DNA of 64,000 nucleotides. It comes from Ephemerocybe angulata. Lineage: Eukaryota > Basidiomycota > Agaricomycetes > Agaricales > Psathyrellaceae. Location of the stretch: positions 310,001-374,000 of the forward strand of contig JAACJK010000010.1 in assembly GCA_013368325.1 (NCBI GenBank), given 5' to 3'. The notes beneath the pieces are model-generated. The model saw only the letters and a program-made list of their open reading frames with translations, did not search any database and was not told the origin of the DNA. Of the stretch, positions 1 through 13,521 are shown piece after piece (position 1 is the stretch's first letter; the number at the start of each line of letters is the position of its first letter). Made by a program: the position numbers and the translations under genes.

Positions 1-1
1 C

Positions 2-3461
<3,460 letters not shown>

Positions 3462-3633
3462 GGGGTTTCTTTCCTTTTCGCTTTCCATCTGTATAGTACT
3501 ACTTTCCATTATTTTCTTGCTTGCTATTGTAGATTTAATTACATTTGATCCTTGCTGTCTCCGATGCATGCCCATTATTAAGAGTGCTCCCGTTATACTG
3601 GTAATGAATAAATGACATGGTGGTACAGATGAT

Positions 3634-4722
3634 TTAGATGCCTCTGCCATCTTTTTGCTCTGCTTCTAGGAAGCGTTCCCATACGCGGGGATCGATTGTA
3701 TAGCTCTCTGTCTCTGGGTCGGGGAAGGACTGGTCACGAACGGCTTCCGCATATTTGTGGATACCCGCGTCCCTAACATCCTTGAGGTTGGCGAACCTGC
3801 GAACGAATTTTGCTTTGTGGCCTGACCAGGTACCGAGGAGGTCATTGAGGACGAGAACCTGAGGGTGATGTGAGCAAGGCCTTCAGCAGATAGTAGTGTG
3901 ACTCACCTGCCCGGAAGTCCAAGGGCCCGCACCGATACCAATGGTCGGGATCTTGAGCTGCTCGGTGACGTACTTTCCTAACTCTCGTGGGACAGCCTCG
4001 ACGACCGTACTAAACGCGCCTGCTTCTTGCAATGCTAACGCGTCGTGGATGAGTCTGCGGGCACTCTCGACGCTGCGGCCCTGGACCTTGTACCCCGAGA
4101 GCGAGGTATGTTTCTGGGGCTGCAGGCCGATGTGGGCCATCACCGGGATACCGGCGTCTACAAGCCTCCGCACGGTAGGTGCGATCTCTGCGCCGCCTTC
4201 GAGCTTGACGGCCTCGACGTGGGCCTCTTTAATGAGGCGGAGGGCGTTGAGCAATGCTCGTTCCGAAGAGACCTGGTACGATCCGAAGGGCATATCTGCA
4301 ACGAGAAGGGGATGGGTGGTTCCGCGGGTAACGGCACGGGAATGGTGGATCATTTCGTCGAGGGTGAGCTGCGTCGTCGATGGGAGACCGAGGCAGACCT
4401 GGGCGAGTGAGTCGCCGATGAGGGTGATGTCGGTGAGAGGTGTCGAGGAGCAAGCGAGGGCAGTGGGGTAGTCGTATGCCGTGATCATTGTAATGGGGGT
4501 TTTCTTCGCGTTCATTGAGCTCAGCGTGCTCAGCGTCACTTTTTTGCGGGGAACAGGCGGCTGGTTCAAGGCGTTCGTGTCTGCGGATGAGGGCTTGGGC
4601 TTGGGCTCTTCGGGACGCACGGACATGTGTCTGCGCGTCGAAACCGTCACTGTCCTGGTCGCCGATCTCGCTGCTGCTGCCGCTAACATGGTCGTATGTC
4701 TTCCGGAGGCGCAATGAAGCAA
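3634..4722 (-). CDS. PANB: 3-methyl-2-oxobutanoate hydroxymethyltransferase (ketopantoate hydroxymethyltransferase, PanB)
   Basis: First committed enzyme of pantothenate (vitamin B5/CoA) synthesis: transfers a hydroxymethyl group from methylene-tetrahydrofolate to 2-oxoisovalerate. Two exons, 3907-4722 and 3634-3858, joined at GAGPWTSGQ/VLVLNDLLG. Family signatures are clear: ITAYDYPTA near the start of the barrel, the metal/substrate loop LIGDSLAQVCLGLPSTTQ, VADMPFGSYQ, VKLEGG and the catalytic region VVEAVPREL. The first about 40 residues are rich in Ala, Arg, Ser and Thr with few acids, consistent with a mitochondrial targeting peptide, where fungal PanB usually acts. A second in-frame Met at residue 12 (codon ending near 4689) is an alternative start. 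Divergent from the G-patch gene. Confidence 0.95.
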
Positions 4723-5172
4723 CTATTGAGCAATTTATATTCAGAAATCCGCGGTGATCCCGAAGTTGAGTATCAGACCATGGTAATTCTGGCAGAGACG
4801 AGTCGGTGTCGTCTGATGTTTTTGTAATTCGTAAATGAGAAACTCGTATGGAATTGGGAGGGTTTTGGCGGTCTGATTACTCACCTCAGACGACTTGGGC
4901 TCCGGCGATGATTCAAGCGGAACAATCAACCGGTGAAGCCTCCACAGCTCTCCATACTGCTGTACCACATGTTTCGCCCTCCATTTTAAGCCCACCACAT
5001 GCCATGCAAGAGCTTAACTGTGTCGCTGACTCGGCACTCAGACTCGCTAAAAAGGGACCGGAGCCGGCACATGAAGGGTATTGGAAATCCAATTGGCGCC
5101 CAGATGAAGTCATTTGACGGGATGTAATCGTGGGAACGGCCCGATATAATGACTCTCCTGTAAACCACGATC
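4723..5172. promoter_or_regulatory. Divergent promoter between PANB and the G-patch gene
   Basis: 450 bases between two head-to-head genes. Short ORFs here are chance. No clear TATA box or other motif was recognised. Confidence 0.4.
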
Positions 5173-6693
5173 ATGGCCACCGTGTCCTTTACCATCCACT
5201 CTCATTATGACCCCAACGACCGCGAACGCCTCGAGCGAGAGACTGGCCAAATACCCAGCAGAGACTCTGGCGCGAGCCCTGAGGCAGGGCCACAGGAAGA
5301 GCTAAAACCTGAGGAGCAATGGCGGAAAGAGGCGCTTCAGATATACAAACGACCTTCACTAGCATCGTCGGCACCCAAGTTCGTACCTGCAAAGGTTGCG
5401 GGCGGTGAGTGGGACAGTTTTGCATCGACCCCTACCCTCGCCAGCACTTTGAAGGGCAAGCCCATGAGCAACGTTGCGGGGTGGTACAAGAACTTAACCG
5501 CGATAAGCAGCGCTTCGCCTAGCCCAACACCAGGACCTTCGCGACCTTCCTCTGCGCCTATACCGGCTTCCGATACCTCTGCAGCGCCGAAACACCATAA
5601 GCTACGGACAGGAAAGCTTGACAAGAACAACTGGTTTATCCAGAACGTCATATCGGCAGCAAGTGCATCGGCACCAAGCAGCACAACCCATGTCCCATTC
5701 TCGATACTTGCCGAGCCTTCTCCTTCATCGTCATCAGCAACTCCGACTCCTGCCCCGTCCCTTGCAGATATCCTGAAGCGTGACCCACCCCCTACGACTG
5801 GGGAAGCCAAGTTCCGTCCACCAGTGTGGGTCGCTATGGACCCACGGAACAAAGGCTTTGGGATGCTGCAGAGGAGTGGATGGAATGAGGGCGAGGCTCT
5901 GGGTCCTTACGCTGCGAGGGTTGCTCAGAAGAAAGCTGATACAGATGTTTCAGCTATTCTCGGAGGTTCAGATGCTGAGAGTGAGGACAGAGGCATGGGG
6001 TGGAAGGGGAAGGGTAAAGAGAGAGCTATTACCGTGGAGTACGTCCAGGTTCCGGCGACAAAGGGGGCGAAAGGGAAGAAACGTATGCGCGCTGAAGACG
6101 CGTTTGAGGATGACGAAGTGGTGGAGATGAAAATGGTGGAAATGGTAGACCTTACGCTCGACTCCGAAGACGAAGAAGGCGGAGAAGTAGAGAACGGCAC
6201 CTCACACGCACCATCAGGCTCCACTCAGGCAGTTACACGATTAGAGGTCAAGCAAGAAGAACTGGACGAGCAAGATCTAGACGAATATAACGCTGAATTA
6301 CATACAGAGGCGTCGTTACACGAAGCCTACCCACAGGGGCACGGCGGAACTGCCCTCCTCACGCCGATCTCCACCATCCTTAAAACCGACCGCCTCGGTA
6401 TTGGGCTCAAGCCCAAACTCACCTCCTCCGCCGTAACGAAAGGTGCATACCGAGTCCCCGTTCTCAAGGACACGAGGCGCAACCAGGCTCGGATACAGTC
6501 GAACTCTAATTCGCGGTCGGCGAAGGGGTTTAGGGTGACCAACACACAGGGTGTGTTGGACGAGATCAAGAGGAGGGAGGCGGAAGAGAAGAGGGATAGA
6601 GAGGTATGGGGGAGAGGAAGAAAAGGGAAGGAGAGGAAGAGGCGGAGGGAGGAGGTCGAAAGGAAGGGTCTACTGGCGTATATGAATGAATAG
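5173..6693 (+). CDS. G-patch domain protein with split G-patch
   Basis: Intronless 506-residue protein, probably nuclear and RNA-related because G-patch domains commonly activate DEAH helicases. The first half of a G-patch is near residue 226 (NKGFGMLQRSGWNEGEALG). The part that normally follows, with PI then LGIGLKP, appears only near residue 395 (LTPISTILKTDRLGIGLKP). The roughly 150 residues between are acidic and low-complexity. The N-terminus is Ser/Pro-rich and the C-terminus strongly basic with a predicted coiled helix (EIKRREAEEKRDREVWGRG). Start ATG at 5173 is the first in frame. The particular orthologue is not identified. Confidence 0.85.
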   Translation: MATVSFTIHSHYDPNDRERLERETGQIPSRDSGASPEAGPQEELKPEEQWRKEALQIYKRPSLASSAPKFVPAKVAGGEWDSFASTPTLASTLKGKPMSNVAGWYKNLTAISSASPSPTPGPSRPSSAPIPASDTSAAPKHHKLRTGKLDKNNWFIQNVISAASASAPSSTTHVPFSILAEPSPSSSSATPTPAPSLADILKRDPPPTTGEAKFRPPVWVAMDPRNKGFGMLQRSGWNEGEALGPYAARVAQKKADTDVSAILGGSDAESEDRGMGWKGKGKERAITVEYVQVPATKGAKGKKRMRAEDAFEDDEVVEMKMVEMVDLTLDSEDEEGGEVENGTSHAPSGSTQAVTRLEVKQEELDEQDLDEYNAELHTEASLHEAYPQGHGGTALLTPISTILKTDRLGIGLKPKLTSSAVTKGAYRVPVLKDTRRNQARIQSNSNSRSAKGFRVTNTQGVLDEIKRREAEEKRDREVWGRGRKGKERKRRREEVERKGLLAYMNE

Positions 6694-7087
6694 TTCCTTT
6701 CGTGTGGCGTGGAGGAGTGTTCAATCTAGTTCAGTGGTTTATTCATTGTGCATTCTTTATGTAAATTGGATGAAGGGGTATTTAGTATACAAAATAAACA
6801 TCGCAGAACGGGATCTTCGAAAGCGATTGAAAGAATTGAAGTTGAAACGTTGAAACGTTGACAGCGTAAGCAAGCTGGAGGGTCGGTCGGTCATGAAAGT
6901 TCGTGAAGAATGATATGGTCGTAAGGTATGTAATCAAAAGAAAGCAGTAAGGAAATCGAGATAAATTGTTTCTAAGATTCAGATTGGATTGGGCGTTGAA
7001 CGTAGAGGGCAGAAATGTGGAACCTGAGCAGAACGTAAAAGCAAGATGATGAGCCGAACGGTTTGGATGGACACCGTCATCCTTTTG
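6694..7087. other. Intergenic, convergent 3' ends
   Basis: 394 bases between the G-patch gene (+) and the F-box/LRR gene (-). AT-richer than its surroundings. It presumably holds the two 3' untranslated regions and polyadenylation sites. Nothing else seen. Confidence 0.5.
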
Positions 7088-9905
7088 TTAGACATCTCCC
7101 CATACCCCCTTCACCGACTCGCACTTGACCTCCGCAACATACATCCTCAGCCACTGGACCATCTCCTTGCTGATTTGCGTGCACCGCGTAACGTCCACCG
7201 AAACCAACCTCGCGGGGTGCAGCATCATGTCACCTCCCAACCCAAAGCCCAACGTCGTTCCGTTGGTGTCCCCATGGGTCTGAGTGCTTGCACTGGCGCT
7301 TGCAGAGACATGCCGAGCGCGCGTCTGTTTAGCAGCTTCGGCAAGCCTGGCGGCCTCGGACGCGCTGCTGATAATCTCCTTGGGGTTCGAATGGAAACGC
7401 TTGAAGGTGAGCGGATTGGGTGGCAAGCGCGCTTCGACGAATATACGGAGGGAATCAAAGTCGAGGGAGGTGCATCCGTCCAAAGTGAGGTGTGTCACGC
7501 GCGGGAGGGGAGAGGGCGTGTTGGGTGTCAAAGCGGTCAGGTTCTGTAATGAGGAATTAGTTGGACTAGTACAGCCAGAGAAAAGAAGGTGCATACCCTG
7601 AGCACGCCACCACTGAGATCCTCCACGTCCACCATTTCCAGTTTGACCAGGCCGTTGAGTCTCCTCAGCAAGTTGACGAACACAATCTCGTTGAACACGC
7701 ATGACTCGATCCGCACGGACTTCAAGGGTAGCCTCGTCAACGCCTGCGTATATAAGCACTGGAGGATTGACGAGATGTTTTGCAAAAACGCGAGCGTCAA
7801 GGTCGTCAAGCTGGGGAGGGAAAGTAACGGCAGTAACGAATGCGCAGGCGAGGCATAGTACAGCGTGAGGCTGGTCAACCGGGGCAGGACGATCGTCTTA
7901 CTCGGTGTATGCGTACCCGAAGCAGAACTCGAGGCCGATACTGTTTGCAGGGCCGACAAGGTCGTACTCCCATGATGTCCCCCACACCCCAGCCTCGATG
8001 CATGCGAGGAGTCGCAATTGGAGTTATTGCTTCCCCCGTGCATGCTCCCATCGTTCCCGTCCCCGTCGCCTTCGCTCAAATTCCGGAGCGACAGCTCCTC
8101 AAGCTCTGGGCACTCGCGCAGGATAGCGAGGAGCGCGGAAACGGTTGGGGCGTAGCCATTGAAGTATCCACCGAGCCTTAACACCCTAAGACGCTTGACC
8201 ATTGTGACATCCCAGCCGAAGTTGAAACTTGTGAACGAGCAGGTCTTGAGTACAGGCGTTTGCCCTGCGAAGAGAGGGAGTGGGGTTAACTTGGATGATC
8301 CAGCCATGTTAAAGTTCTCCAGGCTGCCTGAGCTTGAGGTGGAGATGGTTCCGGAGGACGAAATGTAGGAAGGCCCGTCAAGCATGCTGTGGTAGATGTG
8401 GATTGTCAGGTGCTCGAGGAGTGGCGCAGGGTAGTCTCGGCAGCGCATGAGGGCTGCGTGCGCCTGGTGCCTGTTTGGTACGCGTAAGGTCAAGGAGCGT
8501 GTGCGCCACAGAACGAGCTTGAACAGTTCCATGGACCGGATGATAGCGTCGATCACGTTCACAGTTGTCGTCGTGGTCTTGGTGTTCGCACTTACAGTGC
8601 CAGCATTGGCATTATTCGACGCGCCGTTGATCAGGGGATTCGTGGAGACATAGCCAGCAGAAGCACCAGAGGCAGAGGAAGAGCCTCCATGGGACTGAGA
8701 TGCACTCGCACTGCTGCTAGTCTGAGCGTTGGTGGCATTAGAGGCGGACGCCGTATACGTCGTCGTGGTTGTGGTGTATTCAGCCCTAGGTCCGAAGTTG
8801 ATGCTGATATCCAATGGCGATGATTTCGACCGCTCCAGCCTTCGCTTCGCGCGCACAATCGAGTCGTGGGGACTAACATTCACCTTGGACCACAACGTCG
8901 GCGTGTTGAGCGCGACTTCATTCCACTGGCGGCTGTTAATGTGTCAATACACGCCGTATGAACATTTTCCGGGAAATGAACGCACCACACGAGCATGATG
9001 GTACCCAGCATGACCGTGTTCTCCTCCTCGTCCTGGCCCACGCTCATAACACCCATAATGAAAATCGAGCTCAAGAGTTCGCTGGGCAGTCGGTGAACGG
9101 GCATTTGTACTCTTACTTCTTGGTCCAACCGAGACTGAAGCTCCCGCTTTTGCGCGAGGAGCTGGGACATTTGCGCTTCCAGAGACGAAATAGCATCTCT
9201 CAGGGAACTGATCGTGCTTGATTTCGAGCGCGCCATCGGCGGCGGGGGAGGAGGCGGTGGGGCTGGAGGGGGCGGTGCAAACGAAACCCTGGGCCTTGGA
9301 GGTGGCGGAGGTGCAACTGGTGGTACGTCCCTGTATACATGAGGATGAGGGTCCGGGTACCTGGCGGGCTTCGGAGGGGGAGGCGCCTGTGGAACCCTGT
9401 ACCTGGGTGCTTCCCGGTGGGTTGTGGGTTGCGGTTCTGTGGCGGGTTTAGGGGGAGGTGGTGGTATATTTGGAATTGTCTTCGGTTTTGGCGGGCGAGG
9501 CACCTGAATCCGAGGGGCGTTGTCGCGGTTGGGTGGCGGTGGATGGTAGTTTGAAAAGCTCGAGTACGACATCGGATATGACTTGGTCGGTGCGGGGCGT
9601 TCAGGGGACACTGGCGACGCCGAGGGGAACTCAGGTCTGGCAAGCGAGGGCCCCGTGAAACCTGTGGGGTGGAAGGTAGGGGATTGGGGGGACAAGGTGG
9701 CCGTAGGGGATGTCGCCTCGCTGTCCTCGTCCTCGTAGCTCTCCTCCTCCTCATCTTCCTCGTCGTCCTCGTCAAAGCTCGCCGAGCTACCGGAGGCCGT
9801 CGAGCTCGTGGGAGAGAAGACCCATGGCGACGTCGATGCAGAGTCGAGCGGAGACTCGAAGTCGTAGGACGATTCGTCGTCGTAGGCGTCGGAGGCGGTG
9901 TTCAT
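7088..9905 (-). CDS. F-box-like / leucine-rich-repeat protein with proline-rich N-terminus
   Basis: Probable SCF ubiquitin-ligase substrate receptor. Exons 8986-9905, 7597-8932 and 7088-7543, about 903 residues. Order: acidic Ser/Asp/Glu stretch (residues 1-60), long proline-rich region with runs of up to nine prolines (about 60-225), a short coiled coil (SLRDAISSLEAQMSQLLAQK), then an F-box-like motif split by intron 1 (VHRLPSELLSSIF ... IMLVCRQWNEVALNTPTLWS). Irregular leucine-rich repeats follow (LRVLRLGGYFNG, CPELEELSLRNLSEGDG, LTSLTLYYASP, LPSLTTLTLAFLQ, LKSVRIESCVF, VTHLTLDGCTSLD), ending in DVTRCTQISKEMVQWL. This is the classic layout of large basidiomycete F-box families. It is not closely related to the three F-box paralogues further right. 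Confidence 0.88.
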
Positions 9906-10309
9906 GGGCAGCCTCTCTTCCTCCGGGCGTTAGCAAGAATAATCAACAGCAAGACCCCTGCTAGGAATGGGTTTTCTTTATGTGTCATGCCGTCCCAGTC
10001 CGCATTGCATTGCACCAGAAAAACAAGGTCCACGAGGAGGCACGAGGCGAGGCATGCCCCGATGGGACATCATGAATTCGAACCGTGGATTAATTTTTTT
10101 GGCTGGGCTGCAGGCAGAAAGGATGCAGAAACGAGCTTGATGCCAAATTGCCAATGCGTCCATGACCTGCAACGTGTTTGGGCAGACATGGTTTTCGCAA
10201 CACGAGGTCCGCAACGAGGCAAGAAAGGTCCTTTTCTTCAGCTCCGCTTTCTCGGGACGCTTAAGATGCATGCTCGGATATATCTAATCGTGGATTTTTA
10301 TCAAGTGCT
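9906..10309. other. Intergenic region
   Basis: 404 bases between the 5' end of the F-box/LRR gene and the 3' end of the PQ-loop gene, both on the minus strand. A tRNA-like GGTTCGAA string near 10074 was examined and rejected. No feature supported. Confidence 0.4.
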
Positions 10310-11643
10310 CTATCTACTATTGTCCACACTGCGGTAGTACATAAACTGACAAAGGACCTGCCAAATCTGAGCGTCTTCGACAACCCCCTCCATGCAAAAG
10401 TACTCACAAATAGGTCGAGGAATACTGTCAAGCCACTACCTGCGAGCCACCCAGCGTTGGTGAGCAGGTAAGCTTTATCGACGCTCTTGGCGATGATCGA
10501 TAGGCAATAGGTCGTGTTCCCAAGAATGGAGAATAGGAACAAGGCGGGGGATAGCCCTTTGCAGCATGTCGCAAAGTTTTTCACTGCGAGGCGCGAGTTG
10601 TCGTCGGAACCGGGAGTCCAAAACAGTGCAGGGTATAATCGATTCGATTATTTCCGGACCGCATGGTTAAAACAGAAATGGGGGGAACGTGGAGGTAAGC
10701 TCGATGCACTTTCTCCGGACAAAAAGAATAGGAGTACTGACGTATTTGAGGTATGCGCGCCCCGAGCTATGGAGGTAAATAAGGACATGAATCTTGATGG
10801 GAAGTGTGGAAGGTACGCACGAAGAGGGCAGCACTGGACCAACCGAAGAACTGGACGAGGACGTCATGCTTGGGCTTTTTGACTTGCTTCTTCGCATATG
10901 CAAATAGTCCGTGGAGGCTCGGTCCAGTTCTGTGAAGACGCCCTTCATTTACCCACCAAGCTCCGATTCCCACTACGACGACAAATAGGACTGCCACTGC
11001 ATACTTGGCGAGGAGGACGCGGAGGGGCTCAACAACACTTTCAGGGGTAGCCGAAGTGTCTAACCCCTCGCTACCGGGAATTAAAGGCGTCTGCTCATCA
11101 TCCGCGGCGGAGAGACCTTCCGGACCATCAACTTCATCATACTTCTGTTGCTTTTTCCAACGATAGTAGTAGATTTGCCCAAGAAGGATGAGGTCGCATG
11201 CCGTGTACTGCAGCCAGACCGGCAAACATACACATGTCAACTTGATTCAACTGTGTGGCTGGCCATAAGTAACTCACATAAGCACCAAGGATGATTACGG
11301 TGGGGAGGAGGTTGCCAAGCACGGCTCCGGCAAGGTTTAGGAGATCCCCTAAGAGCCATATGGAGATAAACAAGACGCTGACGCCCTCTCCTGACTTCAA
11401 TTGGTAGTTCTCGTAGATTTGAGGTGAATAGACGACAATCCTAGATATGAAGTCAGTGGTGGAGAAGGTAGGCAATCAGAAAAGAAATTTACCAGCAAGC
11501 AATTGATATCCAGCCAAGCTACAGGTGGGCGTTTAGCTTATACCCAAAGTTGCAAATGCAGTGACACGACCGCGTACCACACTGCTCAGCGTATCGTTTC
11601 CTATCAAGGAAGCGCCCAACATTGCGGCGGTGGGCGGGCGCAT
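10310..11643 (-). CDS. PQ-loop repeat vacuolar/lysosomal membrane transporter (Ypq/PQLC2-like)
   Basis: Seven-helix membrane protein related to vacuolar cationic amino-acid exporters. Exons 11578-11643, 11493-11518, 11278-11440, 10821-11207, 10742-10766, 10408-10583 and 10310-10345. Both PQ-loop motifs are present: WIVVYSPQIYENYQLKSGEG in the first half and LGARIPQILKNFATCCKG in the second. A hydrophilic loop of about 70 residues between the halves carries DDEQTPLIPG, resembling a sorting-loop sequence. Two exons are very short (26 and 25 bases) and fit the frame exactly. The start is Met at 11643, or seven residues later at 11622. One intron is long for this region (158 bases). Confidence 0.9.
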
Positions 11644-11942
11644 GTGGTTAAAGAAAGAAAGCCTCGTCACTGGTACATGGGCAGAAGAGAGTTGGGATGT
11701 CGTTATCTTTGCGACTCCAACGTTTCGGTTGGATGATCGCGGTCGGCCGAGGTCGAGCTCAATTCAGCCCGGGGTTACGGGTACGGACGGGCGTCCGGCG
11801 GTGCGCTTGCACGTGATGCTACCGAAAGACCGCGTCTTTCGTCCGGCTGCCGGCACGACGGCGTGTCGACGCAAACGACGTAACAGGCGATATTCCTCGC
11901 TCGTCCAACCAACTCGAAACCACGAATCTCAGAAAACATACG

Positions 11943-13296
11943 ATGAACAACGGTCAAGAAGCGTTTCGAAGGCTCGTCATGCAGGTTAGGAACACTGGAG
12001 GTCGTGGGGGAGGACCTGGAAAAGGCGGCATGTTCGCTGGAGGAGGGTTGATGGTTGCGCTCATTGGAGGCGCCTTCGCTGTGAACTCCAGCTTGTTCAA
12101 CGGTGCGTCTTCTTGTCTATGCATACCCGAACGCTCCCCCGCGTTGTTGCTGCACTCTCTGGGGAGCTTTCTATGCCGTGACATATGCTGACGGAGTGCT
12201 CGCTTCAAATAGTGGATGGTGGTCACCGTGCTATCAAGTACAGCAGGTATGTCCAGAGGAGCCTCGACGGAATGCTATGGCTAATGTGATCTTCAAAGAC
12301 TGTCAGGTATCAAGGACGAAATTTACAACGAAGGAACGCACTTCGTGGTATGCTTCAACTTTTTTCTGCAAGTCACCGAATTCTGAAGCGCCGCCTTGGC
12401 AGATTCCCTGGCTCGAAACCCCCATTGTCTACGATATCCGTGCCAAGCCCCGCAATGTCGCTAGCTTGACCGGAACCAAGGGTACGCACCGACTCTCTGT
12501 ATGCTGCAAGGCAATTCTTATGGTGTTAATTAGACTTGCAAATGGTCAACATCACTTGCCGTGTCCTCTCCCGACCCTCAATCAACCAGCTGCCTAACAT
12601 CTACAGAGAGCTTGGAATGGACTATGACGAGCGCGTCCTTCCATCCATTGTTAACGAGGTCCTGAAGAGTGTCGTTGCTCAGTTCAACGCTAGCCAGCTG
12701 ATTACGCAGCGAGAGAACGTATGTTTTCAGCAGTTATTCTTCTCCATTCCGCCTCTCTGACACCGTTTCTCAGGTCTCCCGTCTCGTTCGTGACCAATTG
12801 GTGCAGCGCGCTGGCCGCTTCGGCCTTACCCTCGACGATGTATCCATTACCCATGTCGCCTTCTCACCAGAGTTCACCCACGCCGTCGAGGCCAAGCAGG
12901 TCTGCTACTTGTTTCCTTTCTTTCAAACCTTCTCCTGACCCCAGATTAACCCAGGTTGCCCAACAAACTGCCCTTCGCGCCGCCTTCCTCGTCGACCAAG
13001 CAGTACAGGAAAAGCAGTCGATCATCGTGAAGGCGCAGGGAGAGGCCCAGTCCGCTATCCTCGTCGGCGAGGCTCTCCGTAAAAACAAGGGCTTCTTGGA
13101 ACTCAGGAGGCTGGAGGCCGCCCGCGAAATTGCTGGCACCCTCGCACAGAGCGGCAACAAGGTCATGCTCGATTCACAGAGCCTGCTGTTGAATGGTAAG
13201 CAGCTCGTTGATTTATGGCGTGTAACTTGGTACTAACCAGTCATTACAGTCGCTGGTGATGATGCGAAGGACCTTTTGAACATGCCCTCGAAGTAA
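11943..13296 (+). CDS. PHB2: Prohibitin 2 (mitochondrial inner-membrane prohibitin subunit)
   Basis: Subunit of the ring-shaped prohibitin complex that organises the inner membrane and modulates m-AAA protease. Exons 11943-12102, 12213-12246, 12299-12347, 12403-12481, 12534-12718, 12774-12899, 12955-13195 and 13250-13296. There is one N-terminal membrane segment ([20 protein letters not shown]), then the SPFH core ([41 protein letters not shown]) and the C-terminal coiled coil ([20 protein letters not shown]). The extended N-terminus and the [17 protein letters not shown] segment favour PHB2 over PHB1. All eight exons join in frame. Confidence 0.95.
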
Positions 13297-13521
13297 ACGT
13301 ATATTAATAGTTCAACCCATAATCAGACGCGACAAAATATGCGATACGTTGCTTCATACTGCTCTTTTTAAGGTCGCTGTTCGAATCAGGCTTGATCCTC
13401 AGGAAGTCGCCACAACGGGGCCACGTGAGGTGACAGATCATCGCGAGTCGCGCATCCCACTTCCTTCAACTTCGATCCACTTCCTCTAACTTCTACCAGT
13501 CTATAGTTACGTACCCACAAT

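Noticed and set aside
9200..9775. 191-codon Arg/His/Pro-rich minus-strand frame
   Set aside because: Out-of-frame reading of the proline-rich exon of the F-box/LRR gene.
10060..10090. Second tRNA-like GGTTCGAA string on the minus strand
   Set aside because: No cloverleaf is possible in the surrounding 80 bases.
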